In this document: positions 18,398 through 28,700 of the stretch, piece by piece
How positions within the stretch are numbered: position 1 is the stretch's first letter
Layout of the letters: each line of letters begins with the position of its first letter
NCBI GenBank assembly: GCA_900102235.1
Contig: FMVL01000004.1
Span: forward strand, 1 to 56,441
DNA: 56,441 nucleotides
Reading direction: 5' to 3'
Source: Lachnospiraceae bacterium XBB2008
Lineage (GTDB): Bacteria > Bacillota > Clostridia > Lachnospirales > Lachnospiraceae
Position numbers and translations under genes: made by a program
Notes under the pieces: model-generated
What the model saw: the letters and a program-made list of their open reading frames with translations, nothing else
Databases searched by the model: none
Told to the model about the DNA's origin: nothing

Positions 18398-19805
18398 TAC
18401 TTCCTGTCAGCTGTTCGAGATATCCTGCCGACTTGGCCGCTTTCTCCGTATCGGGGAACTCATCCGTAACCTTACGGTACATCTGGATCGCATGTGCTTC
18501 GTCACCCGAATGATTATAACTCTGTGCCAGATAATAAAGCGCATCTCCGTTAGTCGGATCATACTGATATGCCTTGGACAGATCGGCGATAGCTACTTCG
18601 TAATCTCCGGAAGAGTATGCCTCATATCCCGTATCATAGAAACTCTGTGCAAGCTGAGGGCCGGCAACCGAAAGCAGCGTGTTATACAGACTTATCGGTG
18701 CTTCCTGTGAATCCTCGCCGAGTTCCTCAACCTTAACCGCATCAAGATGTTCCGCAACCGCCTGAATATTCTCCGGGTCAGCCAGATAAGCATCGGCGGC
18801 CTGGATGAGCGCATAGGAAGAATTCATGGATCCGTCATATCCTTCGTAGGATTCCAGTTCCTCCTGCATCTCGGTAAACTGAGTCCTGGTCGTCTCCAGC
18901 TGGCTCTTTAAGTCCTCTATCTCCGCAGTCTTGGAATCGAGCTGTTCACTCACCGTTCTGATCTTGGCTTCATAGTCCTCCGCCGCCAAATTGACCCTTG
19001 CGGGCATGATGATGAACCATGCGCATGCGATACCTATGCATACACCGAGCATCAGGTTAAGGATGATGCCCAGACCGCTGCTGCTTCTGCTGACTGCAGG
19101 CTGAATGATATCCTCATTTCCCGATTTGAATCTGACGATCTCAACATCATCTTTTTTCTTAATGCGCTTGGCCTTATTGCCGTCAACGGGAGTGAGCATC
19201 TCATCCACTTCCATGCGGTAACGCATTGTCGTGGTATTGCCCGTATCTATGCTCGCGCATTTGATCAGCTGGGCTTTAGCTTCCTCCCATCTCTCGGAGT
19301 TGATATAAAGAAGGGCTAGGAGCTGTCTCGCCCTGATGAATTTCTCGTTCAGCGAAAGGACCTTTTTAAGCTGGATGATCGCAAGGTCCGTCGAATCCAT
19401 ATCGCAATACTTCAGAGCCTGATTGTACTTCTTGATGGTCTGATTGATCGTATCGAGTCTCGCGGGATTGGACTGGATCATCTCAAGATAATCGTTGGCG
19501 ATATTCTTCTTGGGACGTATATTCTGAGAAATGACCCACTCACTTAAGGCTGCTACAACTTCTCCTGTTTCGAAGTATACCAGCCCGAGCAGGTTACGCG
19601 CCTCTATGTTGTTTTTGTTGAACTTCAGGCACTGACGCAGTGAAGTCACTGCACCCGACAGATCTCTAACTTTGGCACACTCCAATCCGTCGTTGTAGAA
19701 ACGATTGGAGATGAACATTACCTTTTTGTATTGAGAAACATCGGCTCCGCAGCCGGTGCAAAAATCGTGCTCTGAAAGATCGCATCCGCAGTTATAACAG
19801 ATCAT
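18390..19805 (-). CDS. Zinc-ribbon, TPR and coiled-coil membrane protein
   Basis: A 471-residue protein: a four-Cys zinc ribbon at the start (CYNCGC...CTGCG), cytoplasmic TPR-like helices (about 25-200), one transmembrane helix near 250-275, a coiled coil (AKIRTVSEQLDSKTAEIEDLKSQL region, about 280-325) and extracellular TPRs (SYALIQAADAYL..., YEAYSSGDYEVAIADLSKAY...). I infer a scaffold linking cytoplasm and envelope. ATG 19805 is chosen over 19811 because GGAAAGG is 9 bases before it but only 3 before the other. It follows the 59-residue gene by 15 bases. Confidence 0.78.
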   Translation of the reverse strand: MICYNCGCDLSEHDFCTGCGADVSQYKKVMFISNRFYNDGLECAKVRDLSGAVTSLRQCLKFNKNNIEARNLLGLVYFETGEVVAALSEWVISQNIRPKKNIANDYLEMIQSNPARLDTINQTIKKYNQALKYCDMDSTDLAIIQLKKVLSLNEKFIRARQLLALLYINSERWEEAKAQLIKCASIDTGNTTTMRYRMEVDEMLTPVDGNKAKRIKKKDDVEIVRFKSGNEDIIQPAVSRSSSGLGIILNLMLGVCIGIACAWFIIMPARVNLAAEDYEAKIRTVSEQLDSKTAEIEDLKSQLETTRTQFTEMQEELESYEGYDGSMNSSYALIQAADAYLADPENIQAVAEHLDAVKVEELGEDSQEAPISLYNTLLSVAGPQLAQSFYDTGYEAYSSGDYEVAIADLSKAYQYDPTNGDALYYLAQSYNHSGDEAHAIQMYRKVTDEFPDTEKAAKSAGYLEQLTGSNE

Positions 19806-19820
19806 CTGCATGCACCTTTC

Positions 19821-20000
19821 CTATGCTCTGGGATTCTGTCCGGGATCGACCGCTTTCTTACGGCTGTTATCCGTTTCCTTGAGCATTGAAACGATCAGAT
19901 CCGCCATATCGGTCAGATCCTGGTTATATATGGCTTCCCTCACATCTTCGACTTCAAGTGAAGGATGGAATTTCTTAAGTTCCTCGTCAAAATCTATCAT
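19821..20000 (-). CDS. Small acidic protein of unknown function (59 residues)
   Basis: A 59-codon frame starts MIDFDEELKKFHPSLEVEDV and ends PGQNPRA. Its ATG overlaps the folC stop by one base (TAATG), with AAAGGG about 9 bases upstream inside the folC end, and its stop lies 15 bases before the TPR gene. Tight coupling on both sides and a helical, acidic composition (DLTDMADLIVSMLKET) support a real gene. I do not recognise the family. Confidence 0.72.
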   Translation of the reverse strand: MIDFDEELKKFHPSLEVEDVREAIYNQDLTDMADLIVSMLKETDNSRKKAVDPGQNPRA

Positions 20001-21268
20001 TACAACAACCCTTTCACCTCACCGGCCAGATAAAGCGAACCGGCGATGTAGGCATATGAATCTTTATCATTTACATGATCACGGGCTATGTCCAGTGCTT
20101 CCTTGGCATCCGCCGCCCTGATCACGGGCATGTTCATTTCTTCAAATATCTCTGCGATCGTTTCGCAGCTTTCAGCCCTCGGCGAATCTATGTTTACCGC
20201 TACAGCTTTTTCAAAAAGACCGCTCCCCGCCATAAGTGAGATCTCCGTGCGATAATCCTTATCGCGCATGCATCCGAAGATCAGCAGTCTGTGTGCAGCT
20301 CCGTCCGCTCTCACACTGTCAAGAAAAGCGATCGTCGCTGCCTCATTATGCGCACCGTCAAGGTATATATCCGGCTCTATCTCTTCCATTCGGGCGGGCC
20401 AGACCATACCCCGCAAACCTTCGAGGATATCATCATCCGTGATATGTCCTTCAAATTCAGGGATCTCAGCAAGCGAACATACCGCCAGTGCGGCGTTTTC
20501 CACCTGATACAGAGCCTGTGTGCTTACATGTGGGCAGATATAACTATCATACTTATAACGCAGGCAAAAATCAATACCGCGATTGTCCCTATGTACGTCT
20601 GAGATCACGGCTTTTGATAGTGCAATTTCCACAGATTTCCGCATCTTTGCGGTATCCGAAATCGCGTCACGCCCCGGGGTGTCCTCCCAGTAGATGAGAG
20701 GTCTGCCGGGGGAAGCTATTCCCGCTTTCTCCGAAGCGATCATATCGACGGTATCACCGAGGTATTCGGTATGGTCGAGGCCGATCGATGTGATGATGCC
20801 CGCCAGCTTATCCGATACGAGATTCGTGGCATCGAGCCTTCCGCCGAGCCCGGTCTCCAGTATTATAATGTCCGGTGCCTCTTCTTCGAAGATCAGCATC
20901 GCCATGAAGAAGAGATACTCGAAAAAAGTCGGAACAAAGAGCTTTGCGCTCAGGGCATCTGTCTTTTCAAACGCCCTTACAAAAGCTTCCTCGGAACACA
21001 TCCGGCCGTTTAAGCGTATGCGCTCCCTGCAGTCTGTCAGATGCGGAGATATAAAGCATCCTGTCCGGTATCCCGCGTGCATAAGTATAGACTCCATATA
21101 TGCACATACGGAGCCTTTACCATTGGTACCTGCCACATGAATGATCTTAAACTTCTTATCGGGGGCACCCAGTTCGTCGAAAAATGACCTTCCTTCTTCG
21201 AATGAGTGCTTTGAAGTGAATTTCGGCAGTTCGTATATTTTATTTACCGCGTCATCATATGTAGGCAT
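20000..21268 (-). CDS. folC: Folylpolyglutamate synthase / dihydrofolate synthase
   Basis: A 422-residue Mur-ligase-fold enzyme that adds glutamate to folates. Key motifs: P-loop HVAGTNGKGSVCAYMESIL, SPHL near residue 60, LETGLGGRLDATN, TSIGLDHTEYLG and the C-terminal YLDGAHNE. Length and order fit FolC. It follows valS by 20 bases, the common valS-folC pairing in Firmicutes. Confidence 0.93.
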   Translation of the reverse strand: MPTYDDAVNKIYELPKFTSKHSFEEGRSFFDELGAPDKKFKIIHVAGTNGKGSVCAYMESILMHAGYRTGCFISPHLTDCRERIRLNGRMCSEEAFVRAFEKTDALSAKLFVPTFFEYLFFMAMLIFEEEAPDIIILETGLGGRLDATNLVSDKLAGIITSIGLDHTEYLGDTVDMIASEKAGIASPGRPLIYWEDTPGRDAISDTAKMRKSVEIALSKAVISDVHRDNRGIDFCLRYKYDSYICPHVSTQALYQVENAALAVCSLAEIPEFEGHITDDDILEGLRGMVWPARMEEIEPDIYLDGAHNEAATIAFLDSVRADGAAHRLLIFGCMRDKDYRTEISLMAGSGLFEKAVAVNIDSPRAESCETIAEIFEEMNMPVIRAADAKEALDIARDHVNDKDSYAYIAGSLYLAGEVKGLL

Positions 21269-21288
21269 AGTCCTGCCTTAACGGCGTA

Positions 21289-23967
21289 TCACTTAAGCTG
21301 AGACAGACGTTCGCGAACCTGCTCGAGCATCTGCGTGTACTTCGCCAGTTTTTCTTTTTCCTCATTGACCTTGGCTTCGGGAGCCTTGGATATGAATTTC
21401 TCATTGGAGAGCATACCGTTACATCTTGCGATCTCCCCTGTCAGGCGTTTTTCCTCTCCTGTCAGGCGCTCGATCTCGGCAGAGATGTCAACCAGCTCCG
21501 CAAAAGGAATGTATACGGTCGCATCGGGGATCACTACGCTCACGGCATCATCCGCGATACCGGACTTGTCTGCCTGAACGGATACCTCGGAAGCATAGGC
21601 CAGAGTCGCAAAGAACAGCTTGCCCTCGTCAAAGATGTTACGTACCTCTTCTTTTTCGCTCACTACATAAACCGCAGCCTTCTTGGAAGGAGCAACGTTC
21701 ATTCCGGTGCGGACATTCCTTATGCCTCTTACCGCTTCCTTGATCGTCTCGATCGCCTTTTCCTCGGCAGGGAACGAATACTCATCCCTGTATACCGGCC
21801 AGTCGGATATCATGATCGACTCTTCATCGGACTGAAGGTTGCAGAATATCTCCTCGGTAATGAAAGGCATGAAAGGATGAAGGAGCTTAAGCGCTCCGAT
21901 AAGTACCGTACGGAGTGTCCAGAGAGCGGCGATATGGCTGTCTGCGGAATCGGTGGCGTAAAGCCTGGGCTTGACCATCTCTATGTACCAGTCGCAGAAC
22001 TGCTCCCAGATGAAGTCATAAACCTTCTGAACCGCAATACCCATTTCGAAGGAATCCATGTTGTCGGTAACTTCTTTTACCAGATTGTTAAAGCCCGAAA
22101 TGATCCACTTGTCGACAGGTTCAAGCTTGGATGAAACCTCATCAAACGAAAGCTTAAGATCAGCCTCGGATACCTTTTCCGTGTTCATCATGATGAAACG
22201 GCTGGCGTTCCATACCTTGTTGGCAAAATTACGGCTGTTCTCGACACGGGCATTTACGAAACGCATGTCGTTGCCGGGAGCATTACCGGTGATAAGTGTA
22301 AGTCTGAGCGCATCTGCGCCGTACTTGTCTATGATCTCAAGCGGGTCGATACCGTTACCGAGAGACTTACTCATCTTACGTCCGAGCTCGTCTCTTACCA
22401 GTCCGTGGAAAAGTACTGTCTTGAACGGTCTTTCTCCCATCTGCTCGTAGCCTGAGAATACCATCCTGATGACCCAGAAGAAAATGATGTCATATCCGGT
22501 AACGAGTACATCCGTGGGATAGAAATACTTCAGATCCTCTGTCATCTCGGGCCATCCGAGTGTCGAGAAAGGCCAGAGTGCGGATGAGAACCATGTATCA
22601 AGCGTATCGGGATCCTGGGTGAAATGGGTACCGCCGCACTTGGGGCAAACGGAAGGTGCGCCTGCTGCCACCACTGTCTCACCGCAGTCATCACAATAGT
22701 ATGCCGGGATCCTGTGGCCCCACCAGAGCTGTCTGGAGATACACCAGTCACGGATGTTGTCGGTCCAGTTAAAATATGTCTTCTCCATACGCTTGGGGAT
22801 AAGCTGAATGTCTCCGTCCTGTATGGCTTTAACCGCAGGTTTGATCAGTTCGTCCATCTTAACGAACCACTGCTTTTTGATCATGGGCTCGATAGTGGTA
22901 CCGCATCTGTCATGGGTGCCTACGTTATGGGTATGATCCTCGATGCTGACAAGCAGTCCCATCTCTTCGAGTTCGGAAACTATGGCCTTGCGGGCCTCGT
23001 AACGGTCCATGCCCGCGAACTTGCCGCCGTTCTCATTGATCGTCGCATCGTCATTCATGATATTGATCTCGGGCAGGTTGTGTCTGCGGCCTACCTCGAA
23101 ATCGTTAGGGTCGTGAGCAGGTGTTATCTTAACAACACCTGTACCGAATTCCATATCAACATATTCATCGGCTACGATCGGAAGTTCACGGTCCACAAAA
23201 GGAAGGAACAGTTTCTGTCCGATTATGTCCTTGTATCTCTCATCATTGGGGTTTACCGCAACGGCAGTATCTCCGAGCATCGTCTCGGGACGCGTGGTCG
23301 CAAACTCGATAAATCTGGTCTTGGAAACCGATCCGTCAGCCTCGATGAAAGGATATTTGATATGCCAGAAATGACCTGCCTGCTCCTCATACTCAACCTC
23401 GGCATCCGAGATGGAAGTGTTGCATACGGGGCACCAGTTGATGATACGGCTGCCCTTGTAGATCCAGCCTTTTTCATGCATCTTGACAAACACTTCGGTA
23501 ACTGCCTTATTGCAGCCTTCATCCATCGTGAAGCGCTCTCTGTCCCAGTCGCAGGAGCTGCCCAGCTTCTTGAGCTGGTTAACGATACGTCCGCCGTATT
23601 CCTCTTTCCATGCCCACGCTCTCTTAAGGAATCCCTCACGTCCGAGGTCGTTCTTGTCTATGCCCTCTTCTTTAAGTTTCTCGATGATCTTGACCTCGGT
23701 TGCAATGGATGCGTGGTCCGTTCCGGGCTGCCACAGCGCATTGTAACCCTGCATCCTTTTGTAACGGATCAGGATATCCTGCATGGTCTCATCCAGAGCA
23801 TGTCCCATATGAAGCTGTCCCGTGATGTTCGGGGGCGGGATCACTATGGTAAAGGGAGTTTTGGAATGATCCACTTCAGCGTGGAAGTATTTCTTTTCCT
23901 CCCAGTTCTTATATAATCTGTCCTCTATCTCTTTCGGATCATAGGTCTTGGCGAGTTCTTTTGACAT
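21289..23967 (-). CDS. valS: Valyl-tRNA synthetase
   Basis: An 892-residue class I synthetase. Signature sequences: [15 protein letters not shown] (HIGH box), the editing domain region with [32 protein letters not shown] (KMSKS) and the C-terminal coiled-coil arm ([20 protein letters not shown]...). Full family length. AGGAG precedes the ATG by 8 bases. The 23-base gap to the NUDIX gene leaves no room for a T-box leader, so expression must come from the prfA promoter or an unseen internal one. Confidence 0.96.
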   Translation of the reverse strand: MSKELAKTYDPKEIEDRLYKNWEEKKYFHAEVDHSKTPFTIVIPPPNITGQLHMGHALDETMQDILIRYKRMQGYNALWQPGTDHASIATEVKIIEKLKEEGIDKNDLGREGFLKRAWAWKEEYGGRIVNQLKKLGSSCDWDRERFTMDEGCNKAVTEVFVKMHEKGWIYKGSRIINWCPVCNTSISDAEVEYEEQAGHFWHIKYPFIEADGSVSKTRFIEFATTRPETMLGDTAVAVNPNDERYKDIIGQKLFLPFVDRELPIVADEYVDMEFGTGVVKITPAHDPNDFEVGRRHNLPEINIMNDDATINENGGKFAGMDRYEARKAIVSELEEMGLLVSIEDHTHNVGTHDRCGTTIEPMIKKQWFVKMDELIKPAVKAIQDGDIQLIPKRMEKTYFNWTDNIRDWCISRQLWWGHRIPAYYCDDCGETVVAAGAPSVCPKCGGTHFTQDPDTLDTWFSSALWPFSTLGWPEMTEDLKYFYPTDVLVTGYDIIFFWVIRMVFSGYEQMGERPFKTVLFHGLVRDELGRKMSKSLGNGIDPLEIIDKYGADALRLTLITGNAPGNDMRFVNARVENSRNFANKVWNASRFIMMNTEKVSEADLKLSFDEVSSKLEPVDKWIISGFNNLVKEVTDNMDSFEMGIAVQKVYDFIWEQFCDWYIEMVKPRLYATDSADSHIAALWTLRTVLIGALKLLHPFMPFITEEIFCNLQSDEESIMISDWPVYRDEYSFPAEEKAIETIKEAVRGIRNVRTGMNVAPSKKAAVYVVSEKEEVRNIFDEGKLFFATLAYASEVSVQADKSGIADDAVSVVIPDATVYIPFAELVDISAEIERLTGEEKRLTGEIARCNGMLSNEKFISKAPEAKVNEEKEKLAKYTQMLEQVRERLSQLK

Positions 23968-23990
23968 ATCTTATCTCCTGTATTCTCTTC

Positions 23991-24533
23991 TTATATGGCG
24001 TCTATCCCCAAGACGCTCTTCATATCGTTTCTGTAACACTGAAAAGTCTTATAGACCGAGGGCACCATATCGCCTGCCGCATGGATGGCTTCAATGTCGG
24101 CCGATGTTGCGAGGCGGGCGTCCACGACTTCCTCTTCCTGAAGTTTCAGGCTTCCGACGTCCACATCGGTCACATACATGTAGGTATCAACGATGCTTCC
24201 GGGATGCCAGAGGTCGCCGAGATAGATGAGTTCCCTGCGCCCGGGCTTTAAGCCTATCTCTTCGGCAAGTTCCCGGTACGCGGCCTGAAGGCTGGACTCA
24301 CCGGCGATGACGGCACCACCCGTGTTCTCCCACATTCCGCCGAAGCTCTTGTCGCCATGGCGTCTGGTGATGAGGATCCTGCCCTCCGGCGTCATGGTCC
24401 AGATACTCACTATCAGATGGTATCTGCCGCGCGGAATGGCTTCATGCGAACCTCTCTCCCAGGTCTCTCCGGTCGGATCTTTATATCTGTCATACAGATC
24501 CCATAATTCGTTCTTATCGTTACTCATGATCAT
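23991..24533 (-). CDS. NUDIX hydrolase
   Basis: A 180-residue protein with a complete Nudix box, GAVIAGESSLQAAYRELAEEIG (positions of the G, E, RE and EExG residues fit). The N-terminal ELWDLYDRYKDPTGETWERG region is shared with NUDIX proteins annotated as isopentenyl-diphosphate isomerase-like or YfcD-like. The substrate is unknown. ATG ATC ATG gives two possible starts two codons apart. It lies between prfA (16 bases) and valS (23 bases). Confidence 0.88.
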   Translation of the reverse strand: MIMSNDKNELWDLYDRYKDPTGETWERGSHEAIPRGRYHLIVSIWTMTPEGRILITRRHGDKSFGGMWENTGGAVIAGESSLQAAYRELAEEIGLKPGRRELIYLGDLWHPGSIVDTYMYVTDVDVGSLKLQEEEVVDARLATSADIEAIHAAGDMVPSVYKTFQCYRNDMKSVLGIDAI

Positions 24534-24549
24534 TTGTATTTATCACAGT

Positions 24550-25626
24550 TCATGAAGCGTTATTCATCTTCAGCAGCTTCGCCGCCTGATCGGCAGCTAT
24601 GCATGCATCTATGATCTCCTGGATGTCTCCGCTCATTACCTTATCGAGTTTATAGAGCGTGAGATTTATTCTGTGGTCGGTCACTCTTCCCTGAGGAAAA
24701 TTATATGTACGTATCTTCTCGGACCTGTCGCCCGTACCGATCTGGCTGCGTCTGGCTTCCGCTTCCGCATCATGCGCTTTCTGGCATTCCAGATCATAGA
24801 GTTTGGCACGCAAAAGCGCAAAAGCCTTGGCCTTGTTCTGGATCTGGCTCTTTTCGGTCTGAGAGTAGATCACGATGCCTGTGGGATAGTGTGTAAGCCT
24901 GACTGCAGAGTCGGTCGTGTTTACGCACTGTCCGCCGTTACCGGATGCTCGCATGACATCGATCCTGATATCCTTTTCATCTATCTCGACATCCACTTCC
25001 TCGGCTTCGGGCATGACGGCCACGGTGATCGTCGAAGTATGGATACGGCCGCCGGACTCCGTCTCGGGGACTCGCTGGACCCTGTGCACTCCGGACTCAT
25101 ACTTCATCACGGAATATGCGCCCGAGCCGGTTATCATGAATGTGACATTCTTCATTCCGCCGATACCGATTTCCTCGGCTTCCATCGTTTCGACCTTCCA
25201 GTGGCGACTTTCGGCGTAATGCACATACATCCTGTATATCTCTGCCGCAAACAGTGCAGCTTCGTCTCCGCCGGCTCCCGCACGTATCTCGACGATCACG
25301 TTCTTATCATCGTTGGGATCCTTGGGCAAAAGCAGGATCTTGAGTTTCTCCTCAAGCTCGGCTTCACGTGACTTGGCATCATTTAACTCTTCCTTGAGCA
25401 TCTCCTTCATGTCGTCGTCGGATTCGGTCTCGAGCATCTCAAGCGAGTCTTCTATGTCCTGTTTCGCTTTCTTGTACTGCGTATAAGCCTCCACCACCGG
25501 TGCAAGCTCGCTCTGCTCTTTCATAAGTGCCATGTACTTCTTCTGATCGTCCGTAACTCCGGGCGAGCTTAAAGTACTCATGACCTCTTCATATCTTCTG
25601 TTTACATCCTCTAATCCGTCAAACAT
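24550..25626 (-). CDS. prfA: Peptide chain release factor 1
   Basis: A 358-residue class I release factor. The GGQ loop ([25 protein letters not shown]) catalyses peptide release and is the glutamine methylated by PrmC, coded at 36104-35040. The N-terminal helical domain and the RF1-type middle domain are complete. It heads the long minus-strand run and has its own promoter at 25698-25726. In many Firmicutes prfA directly follows prmC; here 9.4 kb lies between them. Confidence 0.95.
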   Translation of the reverse strand: MFDGLEDVNRRYEEVMSTLSSPGVTDDQKKYMALMKEQSELAPVVEAYTQYKKAKQDIEDSLEMLETESDDDMKEMLKEELNDAKSREAELEEKLKILLLPKDPNDDKNVIVEIRAGAGGDEAALFAAEIYRMYVHYAESRHWKVETMEAEEIGIGGMKNVTFMITGSGAYSVMKYESGVHRVQRVPETESGGRIHTSTITVAVMPEAEEVDVEIDEKDIRIDVMRASGNGGQCVNTTDSAVRLTHYPTGIVIYSQTEKSQIQNKAKAFALLRAKLYDLECQKAHDAEAEARRSQIGTGDRSEKIRTYNFPQGRVTDHRINLTLYKLDKVMSGDIQEIIDACIAADQAAKLLKMNNAS

Positions 25627-25697
25627 GATCGTACCTTTAAAGCCTGCTGTTTACGTTTCTGTTTATATCGTGTTCGAAACAGCGTAACTAAACTGAT

Positions 25698-25726
25698 ATT
25701 TTATCATTTTTGACGGTTTTCGGCAA
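25698..25726 (-). promoter_or_regulatory. Sigma-A promoter of prfA
   Basis: Minus strand TTGCCG, 17-base spacer, TAAAAT with TGA extended -10. The start site would be near 25691, giving a leader of about 65 bases. This is one of the best promoter matches in the window. Confidence 0.75.
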
Positions 25727-25741
25727 GAGCGCAGAGCCTGT

Positions 25742-25757
25742 CCGGTCCGAAGACCGG
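25742..25757 (-). terminator. UUCG-tetraloop hairpin behind the AAA-M41 gene
   Basis: CCGGTC-TTCG-GACCGG on the minus strand is a very stable six-pair hairpin with a UUCG loop, 8 bases past the stop codon of the 25766-29119 gene. There is no U run behind it, so it may be an RNA 3' stabiliser or a Rho-assisted end, not a classic terminator. Confidence 0.5.
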
Positions 25758-25765
25758 TCACGGGT

Positions 25766-28700
25766 TCATGCGCACTTTTCCTGCAGGTACTTTTCGACCG
25801 CACTCTTGAATTCTTCACCGGTAAACTCTTTTCCGCTCACCAGTTCCTTCGCAAGGCTCTCGATGACTCTCTGGTATCTCTGAATGAGTCTGGTCGCTTC
25901 CTTGTCGCCTTCTTTGAGGATATCCGTATATTTGGTCTGTCCGATCTCACACATGCCGTACTTGTCGATCATGTCATTGGCGATCGTCTTGGCGTGATCG
26001 AAATCGGAAACGCAGCCTTCATCACACGTTCCGCAGAACACTCTTTCCGCGCTGCGACCGGCAAGAAGGATCGTGATCTCATTTTTAAGGTCATCCTCAG
26101 TCCGGTTTCTGAAGTCGCGTTTAAATGACACCATCCCGAGCGAAAACGCTCTGTTTCTGACACTTACTTTTTCCATGACCATCGAAGGTGCCAGTTCATA
26201 CATTGCAATGGCATGACCGATCTCATGATATGCCGTGCGAAGCCTGTCTTCTTCGGTGATCTTCTTCGGATCCAGAAGTTTAAGCCCCATGGGATTCGTC
26301 TCGATCATCTCGCCGATCTCGGGTATGTCGCAAGCCTCGATCTTGTTGTAGTCTTTCTTCGTATACTCTCTCTTGGCTCTTTGGGCTATTATGTGAGACA
26401 CTACCCGTTCAACGAAGCGGCCGTTACCGAATCCCGGCATCTCACGGAAATATTCCATGATATCACTGACTTTGGGCAGTGCATCTTCCGCCACTTCCAG
26501 CCCTGCATCACCCATCTGGTTCTTAAAGATCTGCATGAGCTCATCTGTTGCATAGTCTTCAAAAACAAAGGTATAACCCACCCGGGAGGGGATTCCGGGA
26601 TTAAGGTTTAAGAAGCCCGTCATTTCCTTAGGATAACCCGCAAAAATGAATATGGTATCCTCTCTGTGCTCGACCATGGCCGTGATGAGAACCTCTATTG
26701 CTTCTCTGCCTTCTTCCCCCGCATCGACGAGAGCATATGCTTCATCTATGAACAGAACTCCTCCCACTGCTTTCTTTATCAGTTCGCTGATGCGTTCGGA
26801 TGTTTCGCCCTTGTACTTGGAGACGATATCTTTTCTTTCGGCAACCACAAGCCGGTTGGTCTTGAGTACGCCAAGCGAATAAAGATCATCGGCTATCATT
26901 TTGGCTACGGTAGTCTTACCTGTGCCGGGATTCCCCATAAAGATCATATGCATGTAAGAATCGGGCATCTTGGCTTTTCCGATCTCTTTGATGAAATGAA
27001 GATATTTCACCTGATCTCTGAACTTACCAAGCTGCTCTTTGATCGTTTTCATCCCCACCATTGAATCTATGGTCGGGATCTGCTTGGGCGGCATCAGATT
27101 TTCAAAATGTTTTGCGCGAAAAACTCTCGGAAGGTTCACTTCCGAATCAGCGTCGTTGCATATCAGTTCATAGTATTCTTCGGACCAGTTGCCCTGAAGA
27201 TCGCGAACCAGATTCGCAACATCTCTGCCGTTCCCGAAGAATTCATCCAGCCTGCGGGCGGTAAGACATGCCTCAAGAACAGGACCTGCTTCTTCATCAA
27301 GCCCGAACCCTATCTCATTACACTTCTGATGGAAGATCTCAGTCAGTTCTTCAATGCTGAAATCATCAAAATGGATCTTATAAGCTATACGGCTGCTCAG
27401 TCCGCTGTTAGCCTTGAGCAGGTCTTCCATTTTGTCTTCATACCCTGCCATTATGACCACGATCCTGTCCTGATATGTGACCATGGCCTGTATCAGTTCA
27501 TTCAATGCCTGCTGATATGAGTCATTGTTTTCGCCTGCAAGACCGTATGCTTCATCTATGAACAGCACGCCGTCCATGGCCTCCTGCACCTTGGTCCTGA
27601 CCTTTTGCGGAGTTCCGTTTTTCCAAAGGGATACCAGATCCCCCACTGCGGCTTCCACACATTTATGTGTCTTGATGACCCCTGCCTGATACAGGAGTTC
27701 CGCCGCAAGTCTCGCAACAGTGGTCTTGCCTGTTCCGGGATTTCCGTAGAACATCATATGATGTGATTCTTTAGCGGCATTCTCGGGATCGGCAACATAT
27801 TTTTTGTATATGGACTGGAATGTTTTCTTAACGTTTTTCAGGCCGGCCATCCTGCCAAGCTCGGCCAGAACATCTTCTGCAGACATAAAGCCTTCGGAAT
27901 ATGCCGGAACATTGTCCGAATTCAGGATACGGGACCTGCGTTTCGAACTGAAATACATCGAATACACCTTATTGACGGCTTCTTTGGCGAATTCCATTCC
28001 CTTAATGTCGGAACCCTTGTAAGCTGCTAAGAAGTAGTCTTTGAAAGCATCCTCAAAGTCATCGGACAGCGCGAAGGAAGATTCCCTGAATTCCTTCAGG
28101 CAATACTCCAGCATCTCTTCCGTCGTGATCGCGGGCACACTTACGGTTTCCGCAAACAGCCCTTTACTGATAAAGGTATTAACGGAAAAAGTGTTTTTCA
28201 GTATATGTCCGGGCATGCTTACGATCACCGTGACCGTAGGATGTTTTTTTATGTACTCTTCCAGCGTTTTCCAGGTGGAAACATAAGCTTCCGCTTCCGC
28301 TTTCGTTCTGTCAACGGACGAAGATGTACCGGCATCCGCATCCATGTACGGACGTTCTTTGCAGTCATAGATATGGATCGCCTGGAATCGTTCAACATAT
28401 TGGGTAAAGTTCGTTCTTCGATCTTTATACAGATCGAACATACGCGCTTCCGTAACATGACATACGTCGCGTTCTGCTATTCCCATGAGCGTGAACAGTT
28501 TATCCGCCATACGTTTAGCGGCTTCGGGATCATCGCAGCTTATGAGCAGATTATTATATGTCTTCTGAGATTCCGGTACCTTCTTAGCCAGTTTTTGGGT
28601 CCTGTACTTGAAAGTCAGAAAACGTACAGCGGTCTTGAGATCGGTTTCTGACAGATTCACTCCCTGCAGCTCTCTCTCCGCAAGTCTGATATGCTGTTCG

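Noticed and set aside
22624-23916. 430-residue plus-strand frame
   Set aside because: It is antisense to valS, whose motifs are complete; the frame is a codon-bias shadow.
23968-23990. T-box leader for valS
   Set aside because: Only 23 bases separate valS from the NUDIX gene.
25742-25757. Classic rho-independent terminator behind the AAA-M41 gene
   Set aside because: The stem with UUCG loop is strong but no T run follows, so it is listed only as a hairpin with moderate confidence.
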